A DNA stretch of 64,000 nucleotides from Xiphias gladius (GCF_016859285.1 NC_053422.1:22271001-22335000), one strand, 5' to 3'. Positions 34,971-49,625 are shown, numbered from the stretch's first letter. The notes: generated by a model from the letters alone, not told the origin. Made by a program: numbers and translations.

Positions 34971-35364
34971 GGATTTTTTTTCCTCACACGAAAAACAACT
35001 CATTTTTGTCAGCAAAACAATATCAGGAGATTGTCTCTGATAATTTAGAGTTCATTTTGGAGTGAAGGTTGTGAAATGTACCAGGTTCTCCTGTCCATGT
35101 CTTCCAGCCTCTAGTCTTAACTCCCACCCAGCCCCTCACATCTGCTGACCAAACCAGTGTGTGAGCAGCCATGTCACCCCATCCTCTGGCCCATGGGTCC
35201 ACATTACAGAGTCACAAATTAGCTCTTGACATTTGGGTGCTATAATTGCCCCCTGAAAAGCATGAGGCATCAATTAGGCTCTCAGCACCATGACAGGTTA
35301 TCCCTACAGGACATAATCGCCCTGCTGGACTGCTCGACTGCACTGCCCTGCCAGGGCACTTACA

Positions 35365-35368
<4 letters not shown>

Positions 35369-35453
<85 letters not shown>
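35369..35453. repeat. (CA)n microsatellite, about 85 bases
   Basis: A perfect CA run of about 42 units. Confidence 0.97.
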
Positions 35454-35455
<2 letters not shown>

Positions 35456-38299
35456 GTAAAGTTTTGGGTAGCAATCAAGACGAGACAGGCCACAAAATTT
35501 GCCAACATGATCTATCTCTACATAGTTTGACATTCTCAATATAAATTAAATCCTCATGTTGAAATGGTAGCCGTGTGACAACAATGAGTGTGTGGAGGCC
35601 ATGCTGGAGGAGTGGTAGAAGGTCTCAGGGTGCCACTGCACTAATAACAGCATAGATCCCTTTGATTTCCCGACTCTGGTGCCGCCTGACAGTTTCTGCT
35701 CCCAAAGGACGTGGAGATCTTTAGGGTCAGAAAAAAGGTCAATTGGTTCATTTCCATAGCTTCCACTTTAAACATTCTTGTAGGCTTTGGAAGCAATTCA
35801 ATCAGCAGTGAAAACACTGGTTAGCGGCGTGGAATTACCAGCCGTCGTTAACAATGCAGCGTACTCATAAACAAGATGGATGTGTCCCACAGAGAAATAC
35901 AACATAAAGTGTGTGAAGCTCTTCAAGATTTGGAGATATGAGTATGTTTTTCAGTGCTGAAAGATATTAGATATAATTAGAACACTGTGCATAATTGAAT
36001 AAAAAGCTTTGAACATTATGAACATAATGTATGAGTGATTAAGACCTGCAATCATCTTTCTGACATTCTTTTTTGTTTGGGAAGATAACAAACTTATTTA
36101 TATATTAATGTTTCATAGGCTTTATAAAAGATAAATGACCCAGTAATTTAAGTGGCAAACTGTTGGAAAAGGATGATCTAGAACAAATGGAATTTGGAAA
36201 ATGCACCATGAATATCATGCCCATCAACCATTTATTTTTAATTAAATGGTTAATGTGCAAAAAAAAAAAAAAGATTCTAAAAAAAATAATACTATGAAAT
36301 AATATAAGCAATGCAACTAAAAACAAGACAAATAAAACAGGCATTATATGAAAACCTTAAAAAAAAAAAATTGTTAAAAATAAAACAAATATCACACAAA
36401 AGACCCAAATATCTCATGTCATGTATAAGTTGCACAGCTGCGGGCACAAAGACAACACATTTTTTAGGCTGTATATGGTTTGAACTCTCCTCCTAGTTTT
36501 TTCCTACAAAACCTTTTTGTATTCATCTCAAAAAATGACTGCAATAAATGCACACAGATTAAACATTATAACAATGCTCAACAATCTAAATGACGCAGAT
36601 TCGTGACGATCAATCACGCAAAAAAGAAAAAAAGAATGCTGTAATACATTATAAATTAAATATCAAAGATTCCCTAAATGTAGGAGAACTTCTAAAAAAT
36701 TTGATGCAAGAAAAACAAGCCTTCCTCTCATCATCAACAGATTACCTCACTGTGTGGAGTCAGGCTTTCACCTTAATATGTTTGTCTTGACACATCGTAC
36801 AGAGTGTAATTATCTATTTTGACCATAAGAGCTGCCAACGCCGAAGTGAAGAGTCCCGTTCTGTGTAACGCTCCCTGCCTGGTTAAAGAGCCTGATAGAG
36901 GCAGACTGTACTCTTACTGCCTACCGGTGAAAGTGGAAATGTGCTTTGTTGCCCCTCAGTCAGGCGGAAAATTGCAAACCCATTTGTCATTGTGTGCCAA
37001 GATGCAGAGGTCAGTCAACAGATTCCTTCATGACAAGCTTACGGAATCAAATGTTTTTCCACGGCCTCACCCTTTCACACCTGCACCTCCAGGTAAAATA
37101 ACAAAACAAGGGGAGAAAGAGAGAATAGAGGGCTTAGAGCGAGCAACTTAGAGGCAGGGAGAGAAAAACGATATGTGAAAAGAATTTACCGTGAAACCCT
37201 GCACGTCTATTTGCCATTTCAGCTCATTTGAACCCAATATACATTTAGCTCACAGTGGCAGACGAAATGCCAGGTTTTGGCCAACGTCCAGACCTGGAGG
37301 ATATCGCTAATTATTCCTGCCTGCAACCACAGAACATTCTTACAGCCGCGAAAAGGATGTTGTTTGTTATCGTCTTGGTCAAAACAGCAACTGCTTGATT
37401 TGAGGTAATTACAGATAAACTTAACAAAACATTTCAACTGCTTGATTGACTGTTTAATCCTGTAGAGAGGTTCCAAGCTGTGGAACATCAAAGACAGATA
37501 CCAAAACCAATTTGGCTTTCAAGTCATTTTGAAAGCAGCAGTCACTCATTTTAACAGTTTGAGTAAGTCCCAGTGTGTGTAGAAAATAAGTGTCTGTTTG
37601 TCTGCAGAAGGTCAGTATCATCTGATTTAATTGTCTTTATACTTCAGAGCTTAGTGCGAGACAAGGCTAAAGTCATCCTCAGAAAAGATAAAGACTGTCG
37701 AATAAATATTAAAGCGAGACTGAGTAGGCTAACCTCTGCGGAACAGTGGCCACTGTGGCCAAAAGTGGTAAATACTGAATTTGCCCTCTTTTCACACAAT
37801 CTTCTTGAACCGGTTGCTTTGAAAACACCTAATTAGTCAACCTGACTGAGCGCGAGATGAGCGAGACCACAACATGGATGAATTCATGGAGATGGTTGAG
37901 ATGCAGCAGGTCAGTCTTGCTGCCAGTTTGTCTCAGTGGCCAACTGCGGTAGTGCAATAAAAACCAGACTAAAGGTGTGTTCAGACAGAATGCAAAGCAT
38001 TCCCTGACTTCTTTCGGACAAGTTTCACTGCTAAACCATTTGTGTTTATTTGTCCTTAAAAGCCAGTGTACCTGCAGATATTAGCTCTAAACTAGCAGAT
38101 TCATATAAAACCTCAGAATACACACAAGTAGTTCACTCATTTTCAGCTTGTGCTGACGCATCTTATCATCAAGTCACGTCTTTTCATTGACTTTGTATGC
38201 AGTTGCGTTTCCTCTAAAATCCATTTCACATTCTGTCTGAACACAGGGTCAGAGGCTACAGCGGCTCTGTGAGGCCGGAGTTAGGCACAGCTGTGCTTT

Positions 38300-38610
38300 C
38301 TGTCAAATGCTAACATCAACTGACATGCGCACAATAACAATGCTGACATGCTGAATCTTAAGCAGGTAGCTATAATGTTCACCATATTAGTTGAGCATGT
38401 TAGCATGCTAACAATCGCTAATCAGTAGTAAATATGGTAAGGAGTACAGCTGAGGCTGATGGGAATTTCATTGGTCTTGCAGGTATTTGGTTGTAAACCA
38501 AAGTACTGGACAAATTTAAATTTTGACCTGATGATGGGGATGGATAAAAAGCTAAGGGATCACCAGAGTTATTACACTTCATTCTGAGTGGCACATACAA
38601 CAGACCAACA
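38300..38610. repeat. Dispersed repeat family B copy
   Basis: Contains tgttagcatgctaacaatcg, aagtactggacaaatttaaa, tttgacctgatgatggggat and gctaagggatcaccagagtt, in the same order as the other copies near 40.8, 45.9 and 49.2 kb. Confidence 0.75.
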
Positions 38611-40154
38611 GATTATCAGACCATGAGAACGATGCCAACCCACGCTGCTTGCATACCTAAAATTCCCATGTGACACAAAAGGCATTTTCCCAATAGAGCG
38701 CCATTATAAAACATACTTCAGTAAAACTTTTGGCAGCTGTAAATAAGGTCAGTAATTACTCTTTGTATTATACATTTTTAAACCCTGACAGTTTTATATT
38801 TGTGTAACATTCCCAGAACCTAGCAAAGCAGAGGACAGAGACAAATGGGCCACAAACAAGAGTGTTTGCACTGGGTGAGCAACTTTCCTTAAATGTCTGA
38901 TGAATGGGCGCCATCTTGGAGTCCTGTATACTGTTCTTACAATATATTCAAGCTGCTAAGCAATTATATGTATCATGTTGAGGTAACACGTGTTTAACTC
39001 CTATTTTAATTTTGTAATATAACCATAAAAATGTTTGTCTGTGAAATGCTCAAGTGCTGTCATACCAGACTGAGTAAGGCTGCAGAAGCAACCCCAGCTA
39101 GTTGTAAGGCTTTGTTTTCTTTCTTATGAATTCAGCTATTCATTTGTTTCTGTTGTTCTTTTAAAAATGGTATAGTCTCTTTTTAAAGTGTGAAATTCCT
39201 TTTGCACAGTGGTTAGATCAATTTTTGTCAAGTACTCCTTAAATTAAACAGACAAAAAGAATTTTCCTTTCCATTCCAGATGAGTGTGTCTAGTAATTTT
39301 GAACAGGATATCTCCTTTGACGAGATTGCTACACAGATTGAGTTTAAACAGGGCTTTGCCTTATAGTACATTAATCTGTAGCTCTTACATTGTTAAATTG
39401 TATAAATCACAGGGCTAAACATGAACAAGTCCCAGCGAGTTCCAAGGTACAAGTGATCCAAGAGTGCCGCTTGAGTCCCTGTTGTTTTGGAGAACAGAAA
39501 GGAGCCTGAGCCAACACAGAAAACCACTTCGGAGAAATCAATGTAAATCAATAGACCTCTAATCTGTTGCACTCTAAATGCTACATTCAATCCATAATTA
39601 CATCCCTTGGACATATTGTAGATGTGTCTATGATATAAAAGGTGGACAAAAGTGGATTCTGAGAGTTTATACAACTTTCAGATCACATTAAATTTGACTT
39701 TTATAAAGAGAAAAAAGATATTGACTTTTCAGTGTGAGTTCACCCTTGCTGTGGCTGCTCTTGCTGTGATCTCCGGGAGTGTTAGCAGTGCAAAACGTTG
39801 TGGGGAACTTCAAACACACGTAGCAGCAGAGCTCAGATCCTCCTCCACAGTAATAACTTTGAGTGCTTCTGGAAGGAGGAAATCCCCTGGCCAGGAAAGA
39901 CACATCACTCCACTACAGAGGCAACGGGTCGCGCAGTTTAACACAGTCAACCCACAAACTCCAGCTTGAAATAAAAACACGCAAGACTAGTGGATGGTAC
40001 AAAACCAATGTTCTAGTAATGGAGTACATGATAACTCAGACACAAACTTGTACTGGCGAGGTGTATCATATTTTTGCAAAACAGCAACAAATCTTGCCAT
40101 CTTATGGTGTTTATAGAAAAAGATAGCATTACCTCATATTCAGGTCTGTAAGTC

Positions 40155-40285
40155 AAGTAGGTTAAGTTTATTTATACAGCCCAAAATCACAAGTTTGTCT
40201 AAGCGAGCTTTACAATCTGTGCAGCATACAACAATATCTATGCATGTCTATCCTTAGACCCTCCATTCAGATAAGGAAAAACTCC
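40155..40285. repeat. Dispersed repeat family F fragment
   Basis: Reads gtttatttatacagcccaaa, gagctttacaatctgtgcag, ccttagaccctc and gataaggaaaaactcc. This string is very common in spiny-rayed fish genomes. Its transposon class is not known to me. Confidence 0.65.
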
Positions 40286-40834
40286 AACACTGACAGACAT
40301 CATACATCAGGCACAATATTGCTCCGAATCATATAAGCAAGGTAAAAACTAGGCCTATGAAAATTACCCTAAAAATAAGTAACAGAATGTGTAGAAAACT
40401 TCTTACAGACCCTTATCAATCAGAATCCATCCCACGCTCCTTACAACTGCTGATTTCTCCAGCTTATCACAGATTCAGAGGTTAATCAGTAGAGGCTGGA
40501 GCAAGCCTTTATTTTGCTAAAGCCTGCATTTCCCCCAGTATCAAAGGCACCATGAAAAACCAGAGCAAGGAGCTGGAGCAGGTGATAAGCTGCGACCTTA
40601 AGGAGAATTAAAAAGGACTTAAAGAAACAGATTCACCCTTCAAAGGAAACTTTTGAACGCTCTCTGACTTCTGTCTAGATGAAGTGGTTATTATGGATTT
40701 TATGAGATTAAAATATTAAACTTCTGTCACTTTGAGCAAATGCAGCTTGCACAGTTTAGAGCAACCTTAGTCCCAAACAGGAAAGAAAATGAAGAAATAA
40801 ACAAGAGTCTACGGCCATGCAAGCAGCTCTGTGA

Positions 40835-41345
40835 GAATATACTTTGACACAGTGGTGCTTTGAGCTAAATGTTAATGTCAGCATGCTAACATATTCACAA
40901 TGACAAAGCTAACATGCTGATATTTAACAGGTATAGTCTAATGTTTCACATTATCACAATCAAGTTTAGCATCTGAGCGTGCTAACATCTGCAAATAAAA
41001 ACTCAACATGGAAATTAGTTCTGCAGGTATTTGGTCATAAATCACAGTACTGGATAAACTTAATTTTGTGCTAGAAAAGTCAGAGAAAAGAAAGAAAGAA
41101 GTTCACCAAAGTTATTCGAATTTTTCTTCAAAAGACTCAAAATATGCACATTTTGTAGCAATCCATCTGATAGTTCTCAAGACATTTCACTCTGAATCAC
41201 TAACGCAACATCATTGTGATGCTTGAGGAAAAATCAGTAAATCGCCGGAGTCAGTAGACTTCATCCTTTGAGGACCAAAAATTCAATAGCAATCAACTGA
41301 ATAGTCACTGAGATATTTTAGTCTGGACCAAATTGGTATACTGGC
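40835..41345. repeat. Dispersed repeat family B, long copy
   Basis: Contains gtcagcatgctaacatattc, acatgctgatatttaacagg, ggaaattagttctgcaggta, agtactggataaacttaatt, then two rounds of the caccaaag...caatc segment, ending ttttagtctggaccaaattg. It is the longest copy in the window. Confidence 0.75.
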
Positions 41346-43139
41346 TGACTGACATTGCAGTTGCTATTAGGTTTTCTTGAATGTCCTGAACATTTGAATG
41401 AAGATGAAAAATAAGGCATTTCTCCCCTACCTGTGAGAGAAATAATAATGGTGATATACTGTATTGCGTACTCCATATTACAGCTGAAATTAACATTTGT
41501 TCTTTCTCTAAATTATTTTAGAAACCTTCACAGTTCAGTGACTGGTATAAAAAGAATACATAGATTAGCACTTGTTGGACACAGGGGGGTTTTGATGATG
41601 CTTTGGCCTCCTCGTCTTCCTCCTGATCTGAAGGCATGCATACCTCTCCACGTCCCAGTAACTAATCATCATACAGATCTGGTCAAGAATAGAGTAGCTG
41701 AACCCACAGGAAATATCAAATCCAAGCTTTCTAGAGTTTCACCTGTGCTTTCCAAGTTCATTTCCCATGCCTTGACCCAGAAGATGTCAGTATTGTCTGC
41801 TTCAGTAGGCAGAAACTGGACTTCAAAGCCTTGAGACAAACAAGGGAATACTTTGGGGGAGTTGTTCAAATGTTCCAGTGTTTGAGTGGAGAGCCGTTTA
41901 TTTCCTCACAATAGTTTTCACTGTGCTTGCACTAATAGGCTGCTCTAGCTCACATTATTCTGTCTGGTTGGCTCTGGTCCTCCTCTAACCCAGGTGTGTT
42001 TTTATTGAATTCAAACTTATCAGGGAGGTGATCAGAAACCTGTTGCCAGCTAGGCAGGTCAACCACTCCATGTTATGAAACCAGAAACATTTGTAGGGAC
42101 ACAGGGAGACAACTCATGGTTTAACTTTGCAAAGAAGCAAGAAGTGTCCTCATAGTTATAAAGCGTGAATCAGAAGAAAATTAGCATCAAATATCACACT
42201 TTCAGCTTCAGTCCTGGTTAAAATTTATGTGACTAATTCACTGAAGTTGCCTTTAAGAGAAATGAGTCAGAGCTAGACGTAGCCCAATCTCTCAGATAGT
42301 TGACACCCGCCTGCCCAGGAGGATCAAAGTGCTTCTCTGTGCACATTAGGAAAATACAGAGGACTCATTTCAAGCGCTCAAAGTGCCACATAGATGCTTA
42401 GCCACACATTCCCCCTGTCAGAGGCAAACAAAGACAGTTTTCTGGGAGGAGAAAGGCATGTCGTTTCCCCAACATGCCTCACCTGTAGTGACCAATCACA
42501 ATAGCAGTTACAATCCCGAGCCCTGAAGGAAGATAGGTGAGGGTTTATGTTGTCATTGGTGGATGTTTTACAATTGGGTGTAATACATCTTGCAGTTAAT
42601 GTTTATTTTCACAGGGACCACCTCATTCCTTTGGTCTGACCCTGAAAGATGTAGTGTGTAATCAAAAGAGCATTGATAGGAGCATGTTTAAATGTCTGCA
42701 GACGTTACACATTCATTCAGCGTCTGCTGTGTCAACAAGCAAGCTGTCATGCTGTGAACTGGAAATGTTATCTCAATTTTAAGCAACACATGCAAATATT
42801 ACAGTAAGACACAAGCAGTGCTAGATACTAGAGTCCTTACTTTTTCATTATTTCGTGTTTCTATTCATAGTGACATTTACAGGAACTTTGTGAAATACAG
42901 GCTGTGTATAGTGATAGTGGAAGTGCAGCCAAAGGGGAAAATTTGTGCCAAACACCTGAGTGAGTGGTGGCTACACTGAGAAGGTCATATTGTGTTCCTT
43001 TATTGGTAATGGCTGGTACCTGAACAGGCCAATGTTCAGGAGTCAGTTCACCCAAATTACAAACAAAAAAGCCCTTATTTTCCCATTTACATGTGGTGGT
43101 AATCTAGCCATGCTGATTTTTTTGGTGTCAATTGTCCAG

Positions 43140-43590
43140 ATCAGTGGTGGGTGGAGTATTACATCCTTGAGTCCTTTACCACAGAGTAGAAATACTCCAT
43201 TATTAAATGTTCTGCATTCAAATTTTTACACATGGAAATCTTTAAAAATACTGTCACTGAAATAGACTTAAAGTTTCAAAAGTATAGAATGCATTATACT
43301 GAATAGCCTCTTTCTGAGTGTTAATGTTTAATGTTGTACTGTGTCAATCTGGGGGTCATTTAAACTATTTTTATACAATTATATATTGTTGGGTAGTTTA
43401 ATCTACAACAATCTTTCATATTTTCAAAACTGGAAATATGTTTTGTATGTAAAATCTTGATGCACAAAGCAACAAGCACCTTCAGGTGTGTGAAGTGGAG
43501 TAAAAGAAAAAAAAAACTATAAAGTATTATGCTGTAAGATGATAAGACTAAATACAGTGCCGGTACCTCAAAATTACTTAAATTGCTTGC
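43140..43590. repeat. Dispersed repeat family E, diverged copy in opposite orientation
   Basis: Starts cagtggtgggtggagtatta, includes tagaaatactccattattaa and gggtagtttaatctacaaca, and ends near ggtgtgtgaagtggagtaaa. Read on the other strand these follow the order of the copy at 34335. Confidence 0.5.
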
Positions 43591-43960
43591 TTACTTAGAG
43601 TGCAACAGCACATCATAAACACAACAATGTGAATATTTCACTTTATATCGCTTTTATTGCCAACTGATGAATTCAGGTCCCAAACTCACTCTCCTTTTAT
43701 CTCTGGTTTGCTCTCCACCAGCTCTTGAGAGAAATATCTGGCCCCTTAGCTTGTAAATGCTCTACTGAAATAAGTTCACAAGCTAGCTGCTTTGAGTCAA
43801 AACAGTAAAGTTGTGTAAAATCAAAACAAATAGCTGAAAGATACTAAAACGCTCCATTGAGCTGAGGAGAGCTGCAGAGTTGGGTAATAATTATCTGCTA
43901 AATGCTCCAATGTGGGCTTATCACTTTGACTAACCCCTTTCACATACAAGTAATCATGTG
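43590..43960. repeat. Dispersed repeat family C, copy 3
   Basis: Contains tggtttgctctccaccagct, tgagagaaatatctggcccc, ttcacaagctagctg and cattgagctgaggagagctg, matching the two copies in micu3 intron 7. Confidence 0.65.
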
Positions 43961-45884
43961 ATCTATCATTGATGTTAAAATATACATTATAGCAGCTTCA
44001 AGTACAGGACTTGAGAAAATATGCTGAATCACTTGCCAGCATTGGCCTGGATTGTAAGATATACATCTCTCAAATTTCTGCCTCTACCCCGTAACAGTCG
44101 AGGTGGCTAGAAATTAATTTGTGGTGGTCAAAACATTGAAAATGTTTTATAAAATTAAATAGTAATGTGTCTTTCCAGAAACACTGGTTTGGACTATTTC
44201 TTTAGTATCAAGTCGTGTCAATGAAAATTGTGAAGAGCGTCATCTGTTTCAGTATTGTAAGGACCACAAAAACATTTCCATTGTATTAGGCAGGACGCCA
44301 AAATCTCAGACACAGGTATCTCGAAATTTGGGCAGACAAAACCAAAACTATCTAGAAGCCACTAGAGGTAACTGAGAAAATATATATTTGTAATTTTAAA
44401 ACTTACACGGCCCAAAACAAAAGACAGATTTAGCACTATTTGTGTTGAAAAATAACATGAAATGGGCACCTCAGTCTGACATGGAGACCAACACTGTTTC
44501 GGATACATAAAGTAAGATTAGCCAACTTTGAAAAAATGCTGTTTTAAGGGTGGAGATGGAGAGTGTAAATCTGTCGGCTGCTTTCCTGGCATTGCTGCTC
44601 AGGACCTCACTGGAACTCATAAATCACAGTTGGCCTGGCACTGGAACTCAGGGCCCCCTGGAATCAGTCGCAGTCTGACAGAGCATCAGATCGATAATAA
44701 AACATTACTGATAGCCTCCAGCTTTGAGCTGTCCAGAGACCATGTAATGAAGAATGTGCACACATACATGGTTATGATGGATAACACAACAGAAGAGCCA
44801 ATGAGGTAGATAATTATGGGAGCAGATGTCTGCAAAGCCTTTCTGAAATGTCTTTCTTCCTCATTAAAGCCATTATCTTTCTATTTTGCCTGTAAAAGGC
44901 AGTAACATACAAAAGTATTGTCTGTTCACCCTCTTGTGATGTTATAGGGCAGAAAAGAGGGGAAGAAAAAAGCTGATGACAGGGCACTTTCATGTTACTT
45001 ATCGTGACACCCTATCAGACTGATCTAGATGGGCTAGACAAAGTACCACCAGGTCCCGTAGCTTTGAACTGAATTTCATCTGTTTCATCATATCTCCCTG
45101 TGTTTACTCCTCAGGGGAGATGAGGTTGGTGGTCCACGCACTGAGACCACAGTGAAAAAAGAGGGGGAGCCTGAATGACAGATAAGTCTAGTCTTATTCA
45201 AGAGGAGGCATCTGTGTTTTATGAAGAACATATAAATATGGAGCTGGATGAAAAGAGAGAGAGAAAAGCTCTGATAAACTACTCACTCATCGTCTCACGC
45301 AACACTTTTCAGGAGGTGATAGTGTGCCCATCCCTTAAATGTCCCTGAAGCTTTGAGAGGGTGCATGAGATGAGGGATCCAATAGGATTTAAGAGGAAAC
45401 ATCCAGAAACAGTTGGATAGATTTTATGGTGTGCATTTCTGCTACGAAAAAAAAGTGAACAGCAACACGTCGCTACCAAAAATAAAACACGATAAGAGGC
45501 AAACTAATACCTCAGTATTAAGAAGTTGTCTTATAAGTGTCTGTGTATCCCTAACGTGACGTGGTTGTTCCATCTCAGAAGGTGCTGATTTCCTCACACT
45601 AAATTGTATCGCCACTCTCAGCCCGCATCAGCCCTTCAGCATGTGCTGTGATGATCTCTCCAGACGTCACTAGATATGTATCACACAGACAGTCAGGGAG
45701 ACATTAACGTGAGTGTGTGCGCAGGCCCGTCTAAGTTAGAAAGTGTGTAAAGCACAAGGAGCCACTAAGAGTGATAAAAAAACAAAAAAAAAACACACTG
45801 CAAATCCTTATCTGTATAAAACAAATCTAAAATACATATCTGTTAGAGCTAATTGTCTGTGACGTTGTAATCTAAGAGAACAAG

Positions 45885-46285
45885 AGTCTGAAGCCATGCT
45901 AGCAGCTCGGTCATCTGTACCTAGGCAGTGGTTCTTTGAGTCAGCCTGTTAACTTGACCACAAAGACAAGCAATTATAATGTTTACCATGTTCCCCATAT
46001 TAGTTTAGCACGTCAGCATGCTAACATTTGCTAATTAGCCCTAAGCACAAAGTACGACTGAGGCTGATTTTTTTAGTTTGGTTTGGTCATAAACCAAAGT
46101 ATTGGGCAAATTAAAATCTTGCAATAATGCTGATGCTGGATGAAAGGTTAGGGGCTCAGCGAAGTGATTACAGTACGTCCTGAGGGGAACATGAATGTCG
46201 GCACCAAATTTCATGGCAATCAATCCAATATTTGTTGAAGTAGCCCAATCTGGCGGTGGACCATCTGACCGACATTGCCATCCCT
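45885..46285. repeat. Dispersed repeat family B copy
   Basis: Contains gtctgaagccatgctagcag, cacgtcagcatgctaacatt followed by tgctaattagccctaagcac, taaaccaaagtattgggcaa, and a tail ggaacatgaatgtcggcacc then aaatttcatggcaatcaatc. Confidence 0.75.
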
Positions 46286-48508
46286 AGTATTCACCTTATC
46301 ATGGAAAAAATGATTTTGTGTGCCATTATTGTGTATGTGGAGTGTTGAGGCAGCTCCGCGCGGATGTCTGCGGTGTGACGAGTGGAGTGAGGTTGGACTC
46401 GAAGTTCTCATTTGTTGAACCTTGACCCCAGCTGCACTGACCTTTGTGACAGCCAATCGCTGTTCACCACTGCTTAAGCTGAATGATGGATGAAAAACGT
46501 ATTAGTTGTGTTTTTGAACTTCCAGAAATGTATAATAACAAATTGGCCACATGTCAAGACCATATATAAAAGATATTTGATATTTTACCACTGCCGAGGG
46601 TTCCGGCACAGAATGTGCCGCGCAACACCCTTGTTTTTCTGCTGTAATGTGAATAAGCCTTAACAAGTGTTAGTACTGTTGTTAGTCACTGCTCAGAGTG
46701 ACACCACTAAACCCCTCACAGTGCTGCTAATAATGACTACCAGCACAGTGACGGGTGCAAGTATTGGCAATGAAGGTATGTAATTTCCTCTTTTAGCTCT
46801 TGTTCCGCTCATGTTCAGTGCTTGTTCCTGCATGGAACCGCAGCGGGAAACCCCAGCTCCCCAAGACAGAGCACACTTTGCTCATCTGCAGCAGGGCTGC
46901 CAGGTGTCAACTTGTGACACTGCTATAAAAAAAAGCATTTTTTCCATGCTAGTAATGCCTCAGTGAGAAGTCCATAAATAACTTGTATACTGACTTGATT
47001 TGTCTAGTTTAGATGTTATTCTAAAAGAACATAAGTTTCTGATTTACCCTGGGGTTTTAAATTTGGGTCAGTTTGGAACATATGAACTAAGGTACCTGTC
47101 AGCCTTTATCACACCACTTTACTGTTTAATATAGTACAACTACAGTAAATTAAACCAGACAAAGTCAAACACAATCACAAATGAAACTAATTTGAGACCT
47201 TTCTTATATGCTCTACATTGTTCAAAAACTTGGCTTCAGACACTGCAGTCCCTAGCAGCAGTGGTGGAATTTCTACATGGTAGAGATAAGGACAGGCGGC
47301 TCTATTTGTCAGTGCACGGGGCCCCTTAAGGGCCCAAAGAATCTGATGTCCACACACTCTTTCTCCTGCACTCTGACATTTTCTCAGCCGTATGAGGTTA
47401 CACACGAGGAAAAAGACATCCACATCATCAAGCCTCCTTTTTTGAGAAACAAAACGGCCTCTTACTCCTGTTTCTGGTGACATCAGGACAAAATGTCAAA
47501 AGTTCCCAAAAGGTTGCTGGCGAAACAAAGTATTCTCTAAATGAGAATGGACAGGAGCTAGCATTTTTAGATGACCTATGTATCAGTTGCTATTTTTATC
47601 TGCAGCTTCTGTTTGGTACGGTGACCTATGACCTGTTAGGTTCTTACTGAATTTTAGAAAAGGGCAAAGAGCACAAAGTGTACTGAAGTACATCCCCAGG
47701 ATTACAAGCGTTTCCAGGGTGAGAGTTTGTAACCTGCGTTGGCTGCAGGCTAGCAGGGTCACAGCCCACCCATGGGGGAGGGACGATAAGGTCACAAAGG
47801 CTGAAGAGGATGCATGTTCCCAGACACAAAGTAGACAGCTCCAGAGCTCAAACACAAAACACAGGAAAACACTGGCAGGCAGGCAGGAAGGGTGTGATTC
47901 TTGATACTTTCTGTAAAACCTCAAGTTAAAAAATTGGCTTCATTAGATTAAAGGTTTAAAAGATAAATGCAATAAATGTGGCAACATGATGAAGCCAGTA
48001 GAGACCCAATTTCAGGTTTGATCATGACAATTAACTGTACTTTGAATCTAAAGTATCCCCAAGCAGTGCAGGAAAATTACAATTTGGATAGCGCAAGCAA
48101 AGCAAATATACAATAATGACAATACGCTCTTGCATACATGATTGCAGCGGGGTCCCTCAGGAAGAAAAGGTTATAGGATCTCTGAAAAGGCAGCCATTGT
48201 TCATCATCTCCAGCAAAATGACTTTGTAAAATTGAGAGGAAGAAAGGCAAACCACTGGACCAATGGTGGCCCCTGAAAGTGGAGAGCACTGATGCATGAG
48301 TGAAAAGCGCCTTATGTCAAATATAATTGTCCTGGCCTGAAAAACAAGCTTGCAATGTCTGATTTGATTCCCTCCTGTTTGGCTCAAGTTACTTCCTGTC
48401 TGCTTTAAGCATGTTTGTTGGGACAATGAAGCTCCTGGAGAGATTTTGGGATGTTCTGATTTCTTTGTCCACCAAAGGGCTGAATTTAATGACCTCTCAT
48501 TACTTGTG

Positions 48509-48509
<1 letters not shown>

Positions 48510-48540
<31 letters not shown>
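48510..48540. repeat. Poly(T) tract
   Basis: 31 consecutive T residues, 36 bases before the left end of the full-length family A element. Confidence 0.9.
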
Positions 48541-48541
<1 letters not shown>

Positions 48542-48576
48542 AAGTCATGTTAATTCCCTGAAACTTGTTTGACTTT

Positions 48577-49136
48577 TAAAGCAATAGTTTGACATTTTGG
48601 GAAATAAGCTTATTCACTTTCTTCCTGAGAGTTACATTGGAAGATCAATAGCATTCTCATATCTGTACAGGAATAAGCTACCGAGAGCAGACAGTTAGTT
48701 TAGCCTAGTGCAAAGATTGGGGGGAAACAGCGAGCCTCGCTATGTCTGAAGATAACAAAATCTGCCTAGCAGATCTAGAAGCGTCTCTAAAGCTCACTAA
48801 GCAACACTTTATGTCTCCTTTGTGTAATCCATACAAAAAACAAATTGTAAAAATGTCAAATAGTGGTTTTTACACAAGGTTATTAGCGGGGCTATAGCTA
48901 TGAGCAGTGACTTTCTGAAAACGTTGTTTGGATTATACCAACAAGATGTAAAGTGTTACTGTAATTAGTGATCTGCAGCAAATTTTGTCATTATCTATCC
49001 AAGCCGCTAACCTTTGTGCTAGGCTGACCGGCTGATGGTGGTACCTTCATATTTACACTACAGACATGGGAGGGGTACCAGTCTTTTAAGTCCTTGGAGT
49101 AGGCATATTTCCCAAAATGTTGAAATATTGCTTTAA
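48577..49136. mobile_element. Full-length MITE, family A
   Basis: The left end ttaaagcaatagtttgacat then tttgggaaata is mirrored at the right end catatttcccaaaatgttga then aatattgctttaa: a terminal inverted repeat of roughly 32 bases around about 560 bases. The interior has no transposase frame. Related copies lie at 9.7, 14.1 and 34.6 kb. Confidence 0.85.
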
Positions 49137-49189
49137 GTGTTTCTCAATATCATAAAAAACATTAATACTAAAGTGCGGAAGCAAGGGTA

Positions 49190-49625
49190 AGAGTCTATAG
49201 CCATGCTAGCAAAACTGTGATACTGTACACAGGCGTGCTGTGAGTTAAATGCTAACATTAGTATGCTAACATGCTCACAATGACAATGCTAACGTGCTGA
49301 TGTCTAGCAGGTATAATTTTCACAATGTTCACCGTATTAGTTTAGCATGTTAGCAAGCCGACATTTGCTAATTAGCGCAAAACACATCATTACTTTTTAA
49401 AGTATTTGATCATTAACAAAACTGTTGGACAAATTGAAATTTTGGCGTCATGGTGGCACTAGAGGTAGGTCAGGGGATCACCAAAGTGAACAGGATTCAT
49501 CCTCAGGGGAACATTAGTGTCTGTGCAAAATTTAATGGCAATCCAATATTTTTGAGACTGTTCAGTCTGGGCCAAAGTGGTGCACCAACCTACCAACACT
49601 GTCATCCATTGAGCCATGCTGCTAG
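49190..49625. repeat. Dispersed repeat family B copy
   Basis: Runs from gagtctatagccatgctagc through ttagtatgctaacatgctca, tgctaattagcgcaaaacac, actgttggacaaattgaaat, gggatcaccaaagtgaacag and tttaatggcaatccaatatt to gagccatgctgctagcaggg. Confidence 0.75.
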
